A program made the position numbers and the translations under genes. A model generated the notes under the pieces. That model was not told the DNA's origin. It ran no database searches and was given only the letters and a program-made list of their open reading frames with translations. Below are positions 26,613-41,629 of a stretch of DNA of 64,000 bases, piece by piece. The stretch's first letter is position 1. The number at the start of each line of letters is the position of its first letter. The DNA is from Icerya purchasi (taxonomy: Eukaryota; Arthropoda; Insecta; Hemiptera; Monophlebidae): positions 60,084,864 to 60,148,863 of the forward strand of contig CM077115.1 in the NCBI GenBank assembly GCA_039619475.1. The letters run 5' to 3'.

Positions 26613-29600
26613 GTACACATATATACATATTCATATATTCATATATGCATATATATATATACACACGTTTGGTTATTCTGCATATCGAAATAGACACTTC
26701 AATTTGCATTTTTATTTGGTAATTGTTTGTACGTGTCAAATTGCTTTCTTTGAAGACAACGAATAATCTAGTTGTTATCTGATGGATAAGATCTTTAATG
26801 TAGGCAGCTCTTTGTTGAGTATTTGAAATGGCACTAACCGTTCCTTTTTATGCACATAAATTTGTGTACAACTCTAAATTAGTCGGCTTGGTTTTGGAAA
26901 GCGAATGTTAGTCATACCGTGTTTAATTGTAACGTGTTCTTTTTCCTGATTAGGAGACAGTGTATGTGAGGATTGCTATTTTCGAGTTCAATTGGGAATA
27001 ATGGTATTTTTTCGTTGTCCGAGTGTATTACAACACAAACGTAGAACAGTTTCAGGAATTTAACCTTGAAGAGAGAACCGTTTATGTTGGTCGACATGAA
27101 TGATTTCTTAATTCTCACTTGGTAGTGACCATCAGTTAACTTACCAATACACTATGTGTTTTTAAATTTACAAGAGTTGTCAATATAATCGAACTTTAGC
27201 CTAGTTTTCCGATTACTGCGCCCAATTTCAACATGATTGAAGTTATAGAAATATATGGAAGTTATTGTAGATGAACTTTTTTGTATCACACTAAGAACTT
27301 TTACGTGAAATAGATTTTAAAAGGTAATGATGGAATTTCTAAATAAAAAATAAAAGTTTAGAATCTTTTTTTTTTTTATAGTTATTTCTCTTTTAAGTAC
27401 TAGACCGATCTTTAAAATATTACACTTGAAAAAATTAAAATGTAAAAATGTTAGATAATTTTTGATATATGTAGAGAGTAAATTACAGTCGATTTTTTTT
27501 TTTTTTTTAATTTAAAGGTGATGGCAGCAGTAATAGTTGGCAGTTTGAGAAATTGGTTATTGCGCTGTTTTTTTCTTTATTTTTTCACTTTAGGGGTATA
27601 ACCAAAAGTTTTATTTTCTATATTTTTATCTTTAAAATAAATTAACATTAGTAGAAACGAAAGTTCATTTTTTTTTTTTTTTTTCTGTTATAGTTTAATA
27701 ACTTTCTGATGATAGACATTAGTTTTGACAAACTGCAATATTCTAAGAATTAAACTAGTCGTAAATTTTGCAACTGATCCATGACGTAACTGGAGACCAC
27801 GCCTTTTTAAATTTTTTGTTATATTAATATTACATAAGGTGGAGAGCTGCGTAGTAAAGCAATGTGAATGACGGTCGTAGCTAAAGGAAAGAGATTACGC
27901 GTGAATTATTTAGGCGTAACTTTATTTACACAATTTTCAACTTTTTTCTCGGGTTTTTTACGTTTTTTGAATAATTTTTTTGGGAGGTTTATTTTTAATA
28001 TTGTTTATGATTTGATTACATAAACTGTGTGTATTATGTATATTTATATATACCCCATATCAGAAGCTAAAGAGAGTAACAGTGAATAGTGTTAGTGTAG
28101 AGTGTCGGAAATGGCCAATTTAATTTGCTATCACACGGTAAATATATGAAAAATATTTCCATTCCAGCGATAATCTGCGAATGAGATTTGATAAAAAAGT
28201 AAATTATGGTCATCGTGCGTAATGGTTAGTATTTTTTTTCGAAGGGAAGTGTAGAAGATACTGATTATAAAACTGAAGATTAATTTTATGTCTTACAAAT
28301 TTCGCAGCAGTATCCTTGTTAATGTGGCATAATTTAAGGTTAATGGAAATCGTACTAGAGTATAGCAAAAGAGTGATGTGAAGTCAGAATTGTCACAAAA
28401 ATAGGATGACGTATTCTACCGATAATACCTGTAGTTTGGAGAAGATTTTAAAAGAAGCGATAAACGAGGCTTTTCGTTGCGTCTCGGAATATGTCAATTT
28501 CGGTGATTTTGGAAATCGCATTTAATTTTATTTAACTGGTGAGAGAGCCCCCCAAAAATGAAGATACTTTAAAAAGAGGAGTTTTTGATTTACACTACCG
28601 ATATTTATTTTTTCAAATTCAACATTTAAATGAAATTATTTTGTAAGAATTAGTTTTCCGTTTTTTTCCTCGCATCAGTCTCGTTATTTTTGTTCCAGTT
28701 AAATTATAAATTTTTTTAATTTATTGCGAAGATTACACATGAAATACTCTGAAATTTGAAATATGGAAGAGTGTATGTTCGCTATATATTGTTGTAACTG
28801 ATATGTAACTGATATTTTCATACCTGTTTTTAAATAATGGAAAAAAAGACCGAGTGATCTTACGATGGTGGATGATATATTGATTGAAAAGACGGGAGAA
28901 TTTTTATAAATTAAATTTAAATTCGCTTAATCGAAGAAGAGACTGAGTTGCTTCTTTAAATTCACGCATCACCGTATTAATCAATTATTTTACTTTAAAT
29001 TTGGGAAACGAAACTGAGGAAGAAATATTCAAATTATATGTAAGAATAATTTTTGGTATGATAGACCTGTTCCGTTTATAGTGAATGATTACAATTCTGC
29101 CGTTGGCACAGTTTTATATTGTGAAAGAATCATTAAGTTGATACCGGAATTTTAGAACAGAACAACATCACAGTTTTATTTCAAACTGAATGATGAGAAT
29201 ACCGTCCAAATTGGTGAATAATCAGCGAATAATATATATAGGAGGGTCTTTAATATGCAGTTTTTAAATTTATCGGTGAACATTTTTAGAGATAAAAAAA
29301 GTTACCGGACTGGTTTTGATACAGATTTTAAATAATCTAATCAACAGCACATTTCACGTGTTTATATATAAAAGGTGTTTTCATTAGTAAATTTCGTTAT
29401 TATGGTTACAAGGACTCAGATTTTGCAAAAATGCGTATCTTCATATTGATCTTAATAAGTGGTGAATGAACAACCGCTTTAAAATCAGAATAACCAAAAA
29501 AACTTACACACACACACACACTGGACTCGTACGCGCGCACACACACACACATGTATGAATATATATATATATATAAAATTTTTCGATTATACTAATTTCT

Positions 29601-32600
29601 AAACAGCTGATTTAATGGTACAAGGAAAAAGAAAATAGGACCTTAATTAATTTTTGAATGACCTTTTTCGCGAAGGCAATCTTTTTCCAAGATACACATG
29701 GCTGATGTGAAAACAAAAAAAAAAACAAAAAAAAAACATAATATTTCATTGTGGTTCTCTGTGTATGCTCTTTTAGAACCTTTTCAACATTTAAATCCAA
29801 AATTATATCCGTATAATTCTAATTCGGTGGGATTAGGATATTCGTTAAATAGAATGAATATGGGATTTTTAGGATTTAGTCAGGATAAGCTAAGTATAAT
29901 CGTGAAATCTTTTAAAAAAGAGAAAAATGATTATCCATCCGGAAAATTGTTACAGGTTATTTTATAAATTTTTTTGTTGAATGACTTAGCAAATTTTAAG
30001 AAATAACGGAATTCTGGGAAATTTCTTAGATAGGAGTTTGTTCGCAAAAATGCTGAGTCTAATTAAAAGAATCGTAGGAACTATTTCTATAAACAATAAA
30101 CTTAAATCAGTCATAAAAGTTAACCCCGTGTTAAAGTGCAATCATTTAATTTTTCGTAGCAAATAAGGCAAAATGTAAAATTTCAGCGCAGTTTTACGTG
30201 TTTTAAGAAATAACATTTATAAAAACAAAAACATTCATAATAATATATTTTCATCTAGTTATGTTCTATTATTATTGACTCGTTTGAACATAGTTGCACT
30301 TAATAAAAAAAAAAACTCGTAAACCAGAAAATATGCGTAAAATAAATAAATAAATCGGAATAAACTTAAACTGCAAAGAGAGAAATCGGTTTTTGATATA
30401 AACCTTGTTCGAGATAACGTTTTTCTAAAGAATTTAGTTATACTGGTAGTTTTTCTTTAAAATGTGATATATAGGATTCTGACAGAGTAGTTAAGTAAGG
30501 GTCTGCCTCAAATATTACAAATAATGGGGAACATAAGTTGTAATAAAATATTATTTTCTTTCGCTATTAGATATAGGGATTCTGACAGAGTAAGTAAGGA
30601 CCTGCCTCAAATATTACGAATAATGGGGAACAAATTGTAATCAAACATTATTTTCTTTCGTTATTAGTGGATGAAAAATTTTAAAAACAGAATTTCATAA
30701 ACTTTTTTATAATGTCGAGAGTACGAGGCAGAACATAGCAAGGAATTTTGAGGAAAATTATCTGGATAAATTCAAACGCCCCAATTACAATTATCGCATA
30801 CTAAATTAATCCAGCAATGCTGTGTAGGTTTCAAAAACAATTCATAGAGTTTTTAAAATTGGCAGATTTCCTAATTATGTATTTCTCCATAATTCGGTTA
30901 AATTATTGAAGAATTTTGTTTTACTGGATTTATTCTATCAGTAGTAAGTCGTAAAAGTGAAACAACAACATTTCAAGGGTCAGTTTTTCTGTTTTTACAT
31001 TAGTCTTTAAGTTTTATCTTTTAAATGTACCTTTGCATATCTCTATTGAATATTGTGTTGTATAAATGTTAAAAAACATGTGTATATATGTGTTTATGTG
31101 TATGCAACATTTAGGACACCTGCGGAATGTGTAAAACAGCAGGTAATGGTTGAATGGGTTTTATTATCCGTTTGACAAATTTCGTAACACTTTGTTTTTC
31201 CGTTTGGTGTATTTATTATTTTTTATTCGTTTGTTTTTATTACTGATTAATATTTTATTACATGTAGATTAATAATTGTTACTAAACCAACTTCATTTAT
31301 TATGCTAAAAAATACGACTTTTTCTATTTGAAAGTCGCCAAGAAATATCTAGAAAACGTTAATTGATCTATCACGTAATTCTGTATTACCTAATTACTAC
31401 GATGATGTATTTCGTATTCCGAAAGAAGAAAAAATAAGGAAATGCTTTTTGGTATATTATATAATAGGTTTTATCCTATTCATGTTTTAAACGAAGAATT
31501 AATTGCCGTTTAAGGAAAAAAACAATAATAAAAGAAAAAAATGTATATCCATTTTTTTAAAAAAAAAAAAAAATATATATACAATATGTAAATATAATAC
31601 ATTCTTATATATAGTTTTAAAATTTTAAAAAGTTGATTCGCAATTATTATTCTCTACGAATAAAGTACAAACAGTTTTTGAAAGGACTCTTCAGCATTTA
31701 AATGTGATTTATCGACTGCCTTGCTCTTTTTACTCACGCGAAGTAGGAGTTTAAAATTTTCATTTTAAAAGATCTGTATTCTAGCGACATCTAAATGTTT
31801 CCGATTTTAATTAATGACAAAAAACATGAAAAAGCCGAAATATAAAGTTCCGCTAATAATAATGGACAATAATATACGAAATTAGTATATACTATTAAAA
31901 GATACATATATATACATATATATATATAAAAAAGATTTTGAAAAATTTGCTATTTTTATTTTTCTGAAATGTAAAAGCGCTGTTTTTAAATTAATCATTT
32001 TTCATCAAAATATAATGTCTCTTATTAATTCGCTTGTGTTATTCGCATTTTTGTAGGCTGAAGCCCGAGCTGAATTTGCCGAAAGGTCTGTACAGAAATT
32101 ACAGAAGGAAGTAGACCGACTTGAAGGTAAGATGTACAGTTATATGGCAGGTATTTTTATTTGCAGTATCATCGGAAGATTCCTCCACATTATTTACTTC
32201 GTTGTGAAGCACACTGTTTATCGTATAGAATTCTAGTTCATGTGCTCACTGATTAAAAAATTGATTTGCAAAGGGTATTAATGAATCAGTGTTTTAGCCG
32301 TTTGTTAATTTTTTTTTTTCCTGCTTAATTGATTAAGGGTAAGAACAGTTTTATTCCGTCTTTTCGAATCTGGATGTGAATGTATTGCGATTTGAGCTTG
32401 GAAAATGTTCGAAAAAAATAGTGTTCTGAAATTAATTCGGGTGCTAATAGAATGCATTTTTCCCTGAGGAAATTTTCTAATTTTTTAGAATTGCTACTAC
32501 AAATGTTTCATTTCTACACGAATAATAATAATAATAATAATAATTATAATAATAAAAATAAAATTAAAATTCAACCCCTTCGACAAATCTAGTCGAACAG

Positions 32601-35600
32601 TATAAAATTAAACGTGTTTTGTTTGAATTATTTTTTTGCTTTATAATTTCCTTTTTTGCCAGCTTTTAGACTATGCCACCTGCGTATTATACTTGTATTT
32701 TTAAATATTTATTTGTTTACTTTACTTGAAATATTGATGTAGAGTGCAAATTACCATTCACAGTAGTGTTCCGCCTATTTATTGTAGTGTGATAACCGCA
32801 TGATTTTAATAATTTTTTTGCTATTTTGTTTTTTAAAAATTATTTTGATTTGTATAACTTTATTTTAATTTTATTTATATATACATATGTGTACCTGTTT
32901 TCCTCGATATTTCTGCGACAAGTTTATTATATAATAATTACAAGCATGTTTAAATAATATATAATAATGTGTTTTTTATTTTTATTGCTTTTGTTTTTAT
33001 GGCATGCTTTGTGCATTTAACGCTGTGTGTTACGCAGATGACCTTGTATTAGAAAAGGACAAGAACAAGTTACTCGAAGAAGAAATGGAAGCAACATTAC
33101 ACGATATACAAAACATGTAATCATAATCTTTAATCCATGATCTACTCTTTTTTTCATTTAAATATAGGAAAAAAAGTGACGAGAGACACTGTAATGTATT
33201 CTTTTCTGTTATTAATATTTATATATATATTTTTTTTCTTTTTTCTATATGTTTTTCGTACACTACAAATTACCAAAAAATGATAAATTACATTATACTG
33301 GAAAATATTCGGTAGAGCGGTATCTCTTATACTACATCACATCCTGCTCTGTTAAAACCGGTTTACAGTTATAGTAATTTTGATATGTAAAGGAAGTGTA
33401 TCTAGTTTTAAATTCTTATTTCGTTATCGCAAGCTCCTGATTAAAAATTTGAATTCAGTTTGCAAAGTAAACTTATAAATTATCTGTAACACCTTGGTAC
33501 GCAATATGGCAAAAGAAGTGAGTTCGTTCGAGCTAATTTAATCTAGCAATATAGTAATAATTAGAGAACTAAATTTGATAAATTCATTCTGTGGCGAAAA
33601 AATTAGTATTACGAGAAAAATGACGTAAGAAGTAAAAATTCACGACTGTAATAAATAAATAAATTTTCAATAAATTGTATCAGTTTCAAAAATAGTGTCT
33701 TCATAGAAACTTGATCGAGTGTAGCAACGCCATCCTTCTCTTGTTTTGTTTGGATTTTCGTTCAGAAAGCAAATTCTGTTTATATTTCCATAAACATTTG
33801 TCACTGAAATTTTTTCGTACCGCATTATTCATTTTGCTGCATTTTTTTTTTTTTGGGGGGTATCACTGAGTGTCTTATTTGCCGAAAATGTGCCGATGAT
33901 GTAAAATTTGTTAAGAAAAGTAAACGTGGAATTGAGTTTATACTTACTATATTATTTAGTACAAAGTGGAATGAAGATAATAAAAGCATAAATTCATCTC
34001 TACTAATCAATTACCGGTATACGAAATAAACAGACGATTTGCTTTCTTTATGCGCCTTCTAGAGGATTGAAGACAATGCCACTTTTTGTAGTATTACGGA
34101 TTGGCCAACGTGTATCGCTCAAATAACTTACCGTGCTATCGTATGTAATGCTGAAGAAGCTGCTTAAACTGTTGCTGTAGCATTAATGAAGCTTTCTGCT
34201 CAAAACGAACTATCAGAAGCTGCAAAACAAAATGATTTAGAACTATCCGGTGATGGAATAATTGCGTTTGACGATGGCACGTGGATGAAAAGAGGATTTT
34301 TATCTCTCTTCGATGCAACTACACTCATTGAATTATTTTGCTAGAAAAGTGGTTGACTTTATTGTAAGAAGTGCTTAGAGCAAAGAATGTGCGGTTCGTG
34401 AAAAATGTAAGAGTACTGTAGAGCATGAATTATGGTTTGATGAACGCCAATCATCGAGTTCCGCAGATCAGAGTGGGAGCGCAGGAAAAATGGAACCTGA
34501 TGTCGTAGTAACAATGTTTCAAAGGTTCGGAAGAGTTTTTTAGTACTACATTGATGATAGAGATTCGAAAACATTTTCTGCGATCTCGAAAGCTCAGCCC
34601 GACAAAGACGTAGAAGTAAAAAATATGAAATGTATTGGATACGTTTAAAAATGTATAAGTTTACGACTTTGAAAATTCATTAGTGAAAGTAAAAATCGAA
34701 TTCAATCAAATCAGCGTTGCAGTATCTATATTTAACGGTGGAACTCTCAATTATTTACAAATGCTAGAATTACTTGGTATTATCAGTATTGGGTTTGAAG
34801 ATTATTGTGAAAAAGAAGATGCCAACCGTTTGAAATATGCCAGGATACAATCAGTTTAATACACAAAAGAAGCTAGAATTGACAAGAGATTGCAGAAAAT
34901 GATAAAAAACATAAAGATACAAGTAGAAGAAGGTGTACAGTATGAAGCTGGAATGGGTGACTAGCCGTAAGTTCACGTGGTACTTATCAGGAACTTTAAA
35001 CGCGTTTTCCTCGAAATTTTTAGACAGTGTCAGCGCGATAACTCAGTCAATTTTTAATATTTTCCACCTTTTTTTTTTTTAATTTTGATAATTATTTTCT
35101 CTACAGTCTGGCGTGTTTTTGTTATGTTTTTTGGTTAGATAGTTTTTTTATAAATTATTAAACACTAACTTTTTTTTTATTGAGTTGCATACTAAAGTTT
35201 GAAATATTGTAATTTCTTTATTTTTGAAAAAAAAAAATCCGTCCGTCGGACTATTACTACTACATTATTTTACCTTTTTTAGTTTTGCAGATTGAATGTG
35301 AGTCATTAAATTTTTTTGTGTTTATTAATTGTTTTGTTCGTTTGCAAAATAGTTACATTCAACACTCCCATATAGTAAAGATTTTTTTTTTTCCTTTTTA
35401 CCGATTTTTTTGATAATTTGAAAAAGTGGAAGATATAACAAAAGGGAGGTAAAACTTGTTTTTTTTTTTTTTTGTTATTTTTTTGTTTGAATGTTTATGT
35501 TGGAGGCGTTGCCACCTTATTCAGGCGCTATTGCCGCTTCGCTTGATGACGCCTCATTGAAAATTTAAAATTGCGCTTATTTAGACTTCTTTAGATCTTT

Positions 35601-38600
35601 TCTTTTCTTTATTTTAAAGAAAATAATAAACGCTAGTGTAATTTAATAACGAATGTCGTGTATTTAAATGAATTTAATTAAAAATATTTATTTTTTAAAC
35701 AAAAGACCGGTGTTTAGTGTGATGTAACCCTTTTCGTAGAGATAAAAAGGTTTGCAGGATTTCACGTACATAGTGTATTTCAAAGAAGAAGAAAAAACGT
35801 GGTATCAGTTAAAAAAGGTAGCCAGGAATTTTGTAAAATATAAAAATTTGGAAAAGTTACGAAAAATTTAATAAAAACAAAAAGGTCGTTTTTGGTCTCA
35901 TTTTAAGAATTTTTCCGTTTTTATTTTGTTTTTGCTTACGTTATTTTTTCGTGGTAATGTGTTTTGGGTGCTAAACCGGCAGTACACCTTCTGATGATTT
36001 ACATTATTCCATATTTTATTTTTCTTCTGTATTACTAGTTTTGATTGCTTCTCTGTTACATTAATTTTCTTTTATATTCTCCACATTGCCATAGTTTAAA
36101 AAACACCTGCAATCTTTTGTTTTTTTAAATACTATATTCACCCCGGACTGTTTTAATGTTTTAATTCATATTCGGTTGCCCATTTTGGTATTTTTCCTTC
36201 CTAAATGTTTTTGCATTATTTACTTTAGTTTTTTGTTTTAAAGAGGCGTTGTAATCGTCAATTTTTTTAAACTCTATATTAGATAAAAGTCCATTAATCA
36301 GTACTAATTAAATGATGTCACCGCTGCGTCAAAATTCTGGTCTTATTTTTAATCGGTTTTTACCCTTCGTCTTACTTCTCGCCTATAAAATTCCAAAATT
36401 ACTGTTCGCGATATTTTGTGAATGTAAAAATGTGTTCAACTTCGATTCGCTACTACTTCTTCTACTGAAATTTTGCAACTGCGGGTATGTCGTTGTATTT
36501 AATATTACAATCGTTCCATTTTCGGCTGGAAGCGATTTTAAATTAATCGTAAATAAAAAGACGATTTTGCCACTCAGTTTCTTCTATGTATATTCTACTT
36601 AGTTTGCGGCACATTTTCGAGGTTTCTGTGCAAAAACTTTTTCTCACATTACTACTCGTTTTTCGTATCGACTTCTGCGATGTACACGTGATCAAATTTT
36701 AATAATGATACTAGTTGCAATTTACGTTTTTTTTAATTGAAATTTAAGGGAAAAAAATTTAAATGTCCTTTATCTTTATTAAAAATACATATAAATAAAC
36801 ACGTATTACATAAAATAATTATTATTTAGAAAATATAAAACAGCCGACATGTTTCGGAGTTACATACTCCATAATATCATTCTTTCCATTCTGTGCGGGA
36901 CAGCTTTGTTTTTCTGGATGGTTGCGAAATTTTTTTATCTTCTCTACTTCCGCTTGTCAAAATTATTCTTCAGGTTTTTGTAATATCATCTTTTATGATA
37001 TCCTAAATGTTTTTAATTTTTTTCCATTCCCTATTCTTTTCGTGTTTTTGTTTTTTATGATTTTACCTTTACAAATCGTAGATTTTTTAATATAATTTCT
37101 GGGATCCTGTTCATGTGATTTACTTACGGTATATTATATAAGTCAAATTGAATATTTTTCACGATTATTAAACTGTTGTCTATTCAAGTATTATTTTACT
37201 CTAGAATTTGGAACATGAAAAGGTCACATAGTATGTATGTAAGGCAATTAAAAAAATGGGCTTTAGAGTGTTGTCAATTTATGTTTTTTTGATTAATAAT
37301 TAAATGTTATTTTTGAATGTAGGTAAAACATTGTTGTTTGTTTTTTATAGAATATATGTAAATAATGTAAATGATCTTTTTTTTTTTTTAATGTATCATT
37401 TTTTTTTGTAAAAAAGAAAAACTTCTAATCGAAAATGTTCAATTTTATTTGCATGTTTGTTGTGGAGTTTTATCTTAGCTGTAGTTTGAATTTTCATTTA
37501 GTATTTTACTTTGATGTAGAAATGTTTTTTTCATTTTTTTTCTTCTAAATTATTACAATAGTTTACATAAATAAACACATTGCGCGATCGTTGTATTAAA
37601 AAACAAAATACGCGACATTAATTTTTATTTATATCGCTAAAAAGTTTTCCGGCTAATCTATTTTCAATGATACAAAACGTAAAAAGGTTTTGAAAATGTG
37701 TTACTCCAGAAATGTATAAATTGAAATAAATATAATCTGTTTTACGTTAATTTTTATATATATTTCAGTTTACTGCGTACGCGTTAAGGAGATATGTCTT
37801 CACGTGTTTTAGTCTGTTCCTTTATTTTTGTATTTTAAATTTAATATGGGGTAACATTGGATTAAATGAATTATTTCTTACAGAGAGAGTTACTACCGTT
37901 CGAAGCCTTTTCCGTATAATGATAATTTATTATTTTATTTTTTTCGTTAATTATGAATATTATTGTATGGGACGCAATTTGGAAAAGACATTTCTATTTT
38001 CTTTTTTTTTTTTTTTTTTTTTTTTTAAATCGTATATGCAGTTATGATGGCTAAAGCTGAATACGACTCTATTATTTTTTTGCTGTCATTTGAATACCAT
38101 TATGGTTTCGGTTAATAGTTTTGCCATTTCGGCTGGATTATATAAATAAACACATCTAAATTAAAGTAAATACTCGGTGCAGAATACTAATGAATTCGAA
38201 ATTAAATTATAATTCTTAAAACATAGAACTCGCCAATACGATTTCCTAAGACAAAAACTCCTTAATCATCTTACGGTTATGGGAAGTTTGTCTTCGAAAT
38301 GTGTGTTTTCATTTTTATGTTGTAAATTATGATCTTATAGATTCGTTATCATTTATATCTCCGCTTTAAGTGTTCATTTTCTTTTACACGCATAATTATA
38401 TGGTTTTCTTACAAAACTATTTTTTAGTTTGCAAAGTCAGTCTTATTTTGAGCAATAATTTACTACCCGCTGAGAAAATATTTGCTCCCGCTACATATAT
38501 TAATGAAAAAAAGAGTACTTCTGCTCCCAACGGTTTCCCATTGTTTCACTTTAACTAGCCACTTTTAAATAGTACGGCGTACAATGCGACTACTAATACG

Positions 38601-41583
38601 ATGTATAAAAATTTATTTTTTTTTTTAAAGATAAAATTCTTAGGATCCAAATTAACACGGAAATTCAATCCGTTCAGTAAATTATTATTACCAAATTTAA
38701 ATGTCTATACATTGAAAGTACAATATTTGTTTCTTTTTTTTCGTCTAGTTTAGCTTCTTGATCAGTTTGGTTTGTAAAAATCGCAGACACGTGTAATCGT
38801 TTATTACACATATCGAAAAATGATTTCTAAAGCAGTTATAAAAACTGAAAACGATAATATAAAACAAATTGAAGAATGAAAAGTTAAGCAAAAAGAAGAA
38901 AATTTTCAGTCAACCCATTTTTACAATGATTGTATTATGTACATGTCTATAAAAAGAATTTTGCAACTATTGTTATGGTTAAAATTTTATTTTTTACAAT
39001 TTTTTTTGTTCGGCTTTGATTTTCTTCTTTGCGTCTTTAGCGACACCTTTCTTGCACTTAAAAGAAAAAAAAAATTAATTTTTTGGTACTACTTTAAACT
39101 GTTTTTTTTTTTTTTTTTTTTTTAATTTTCCGAATACAAGAGAAATTTCTGTGAATATGAAAATTTGTGATTGTTACAATCCCGATTTATTGCGTGTTCG
39201 AATTGTAGTCCCGCACATTGGAAAAGATGATCGGAGTTTCATCTGTTAGATTCCATTGTCCTTCAATCAGTATATTGTAGAAAATTTAGGAGTACTGCTG
39301 GGTCGTCTGCTACTTCCAAAGATGTAAAGTTTATAATATTCACTAATAGCAAACTTTTTTATAATCGTAACGTTGGGCATTAAGAGAAAACCCTCTATTT
39401 TCCAGACATAGTAATATATTTATCTGCTCAGTTAGTCGAATCTAGTGCATAGGTTTTTAGATTTCCAGTGTTTAAAATCTTACTTACCACTTGTATTTTT
39501 TCTTTTTTAAGCTGATATATATATATATATACATTTTTTTTTCTTCAAATTACCCCAAGTAAACTGTTTAAATTTAATGTATACCTATCACGTTTGTACG
39601 CCGTATTGTTTTTTAAAATTTGTTTGGTTTTTCCGATTTTTATTTCCATTAAACTAATAAATGTGTGATATTCCTAATAACGAAAAAAAAAAAAAAAAAA
39701 AAAAACTAAATATTTCCATCTGTAATTTATTAGAAAAACATAAAAATATTGCTGAAGAATATTACAGTCCGATCGAGCTTGCTCACAGTGGACTTTATTG
39801 TGTAACAGCATTTTGATGATTTTTTTTTTTTTTTTTTTGACCCAGACTTATTGTCCATTTGGCCACTATTATATTTCGATAGTGATATTTAAGAAACGTT
39901 ATTGTACGTTATTCTACATTCTACTTCAACGCGCTTCCAGATAAATAGTATAGGAGTGCAGTTTTGGCTTGATTTGGTATTAAAAAATTAATTTACCGTT
40001 TGCAATTGACATAAGCGTGTCCAGCAATCAGTTTTAGAGTCTCCCAGTTTGAGTTTATTTATAATAGTTTCTGAATATGTGACAGTTATTGAGCTTATTT
40101 CCGCATAGTCTGAATTTGGATTATTTTAATGAACGCATCGGAACCACGGAATTTTGCAGATGTCATATTCGAATGGAGTTGTTGTTCCTCTTTTTACGCA
40201 TATATTTTAAGTAAGAGCAGTATTAATTTGTATCGACTTCCGTTGTTGGCGAACTTGATAGAAATGTTTGGACCGCAAAAGAAAACAAAAAACAACAGTG
40301 CAGTCTCTATCGGTCAAAATTCTCAGAACGATAATCGAAGAAGAAGGAAAAAGTGCTGTATTTTGAAAAGAAATATTCGGAATGTATTTTGATTTTTTTT
40401 GGAAAATATGATACAAGTATTAATTACTGAGCTCGGAAGTATGAAATAGTAGTGATCTGGATGCAGCGTTTGAGTAGGATAGGCATGTAATTCTTGATTA
40501 TCGGATGTTACTGAATATTTCTTCTTGGATATGGAAGGTAAATTTTAAATAAAATGGAAAGCAGACCGAATTTTGATATTTTTATGAGGACGTTCGCGTG
40601 TTCTTCGTTCATTCTGTCAGTTTCTGACGTGTCATTTTTGAGCGTAGGTCGATTTTCGTCGTGCTTAATTTAAAAAAACAAACAAACAAAAAAAACGTAA
40701 TAATTACGGCCGATGAATGGTTAAAACTGATCGACTAGTTCATATTCTAAAAAAAAAAAAAAAATTAAACTTATCACGCCAAATGATATTTTGATATTGT
40801 TTCGGTTCTTGCAGATGAACTGGTTATTGAGAAAGAAAAATATCGTGTCATCGGAGATGGATTGGATTTAGCTTTTGTCGAGCTTTACGGATTCTAACAC
40901 TAATATACACGCACACACATACTTTTACTTATCGCTTCTTCTCTTTGGCTTCTGTAATGTTCCGTTGCTGCCACTGCTGCCGCTGCCACGCTGCGTTTTA
41001 TTCTGCCATATAAACTATATTTTCGCATCATTATTTTCATACATAGCTACGCATATATACTTAGAGTATTTTTTTTTCTTCTTTTTTTTTTCTTTTTTTT
41101 TTTTTCTTTTTGATAAATTAAAAATAATCTTTACGGTGTGTGCCATTATTATTCGTAGTAATAACACGCGCGCGCACACACATACACACACGCAGACACA
41201 AAGCAAATTCTTATCCTCAGTTACACATCACATACGCTATAATATACATACGCTTTTATTACTTTTTTCTCTTCTTTTTGTGTTTTTATAGCTATTGTTA
41301 TTAGTAAATTTCTATGCACATATTTTATCTATCGCTTTTAATTAATATAATGTATTGTATACATAATATTTTTCATTTTAAACTTGTGTACATACATACG
41401 AATTTTCTATATTTTTAGCGCTCGCCCAAGTAGTGTTTTATAGTGTTAATTAGCATTTTTTTTTCTTTTTCTTTTTTTTTTTTTTTCTGTTTTTATTGCT
41501 ATTTCGGCTTTCGAGATGTTATAACTAGAATTACTAATATTTTTCTTTAACACTGTTTTTGCTGTATTATTTTCTGCGTCTTC

Positions 41584-41629
<46 letters not shown>

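Larger units (their letters stand above)
26390..32056 (+). other. Tm1: Tm1 intron between exon 7b and exon 8
   Basis: 5.7 kb, AT-rich. It contains an (AT)n tract at 26580-26611, a (CA)n tract at 29505-29551 and a ~103 bp tandem duplication at 30474-30668. An 89-codon frame at 29698-29967 has no resemblance I can name. No other element was recognised. Confidence 0.55.

Noticed and set aside
29698..29967. 89-codon plus-strand frame in the intron before exon 8, with a reasonable looking middle part ([20 protein letters not shown]).
   Set aside because: No resemblance to tropomyosin or any family I know, no convincing splice acceptor upstream, and the start is an A-rich KTKKKTKKK run. Treated as chance.
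40875..41291. 138-codon plus-strand frame overlapping exon 9b.
   Set aside because: It starts within exon 9b in another frame and is mostly Phe/Leu/His-Thr from T-runs and CA repeats.
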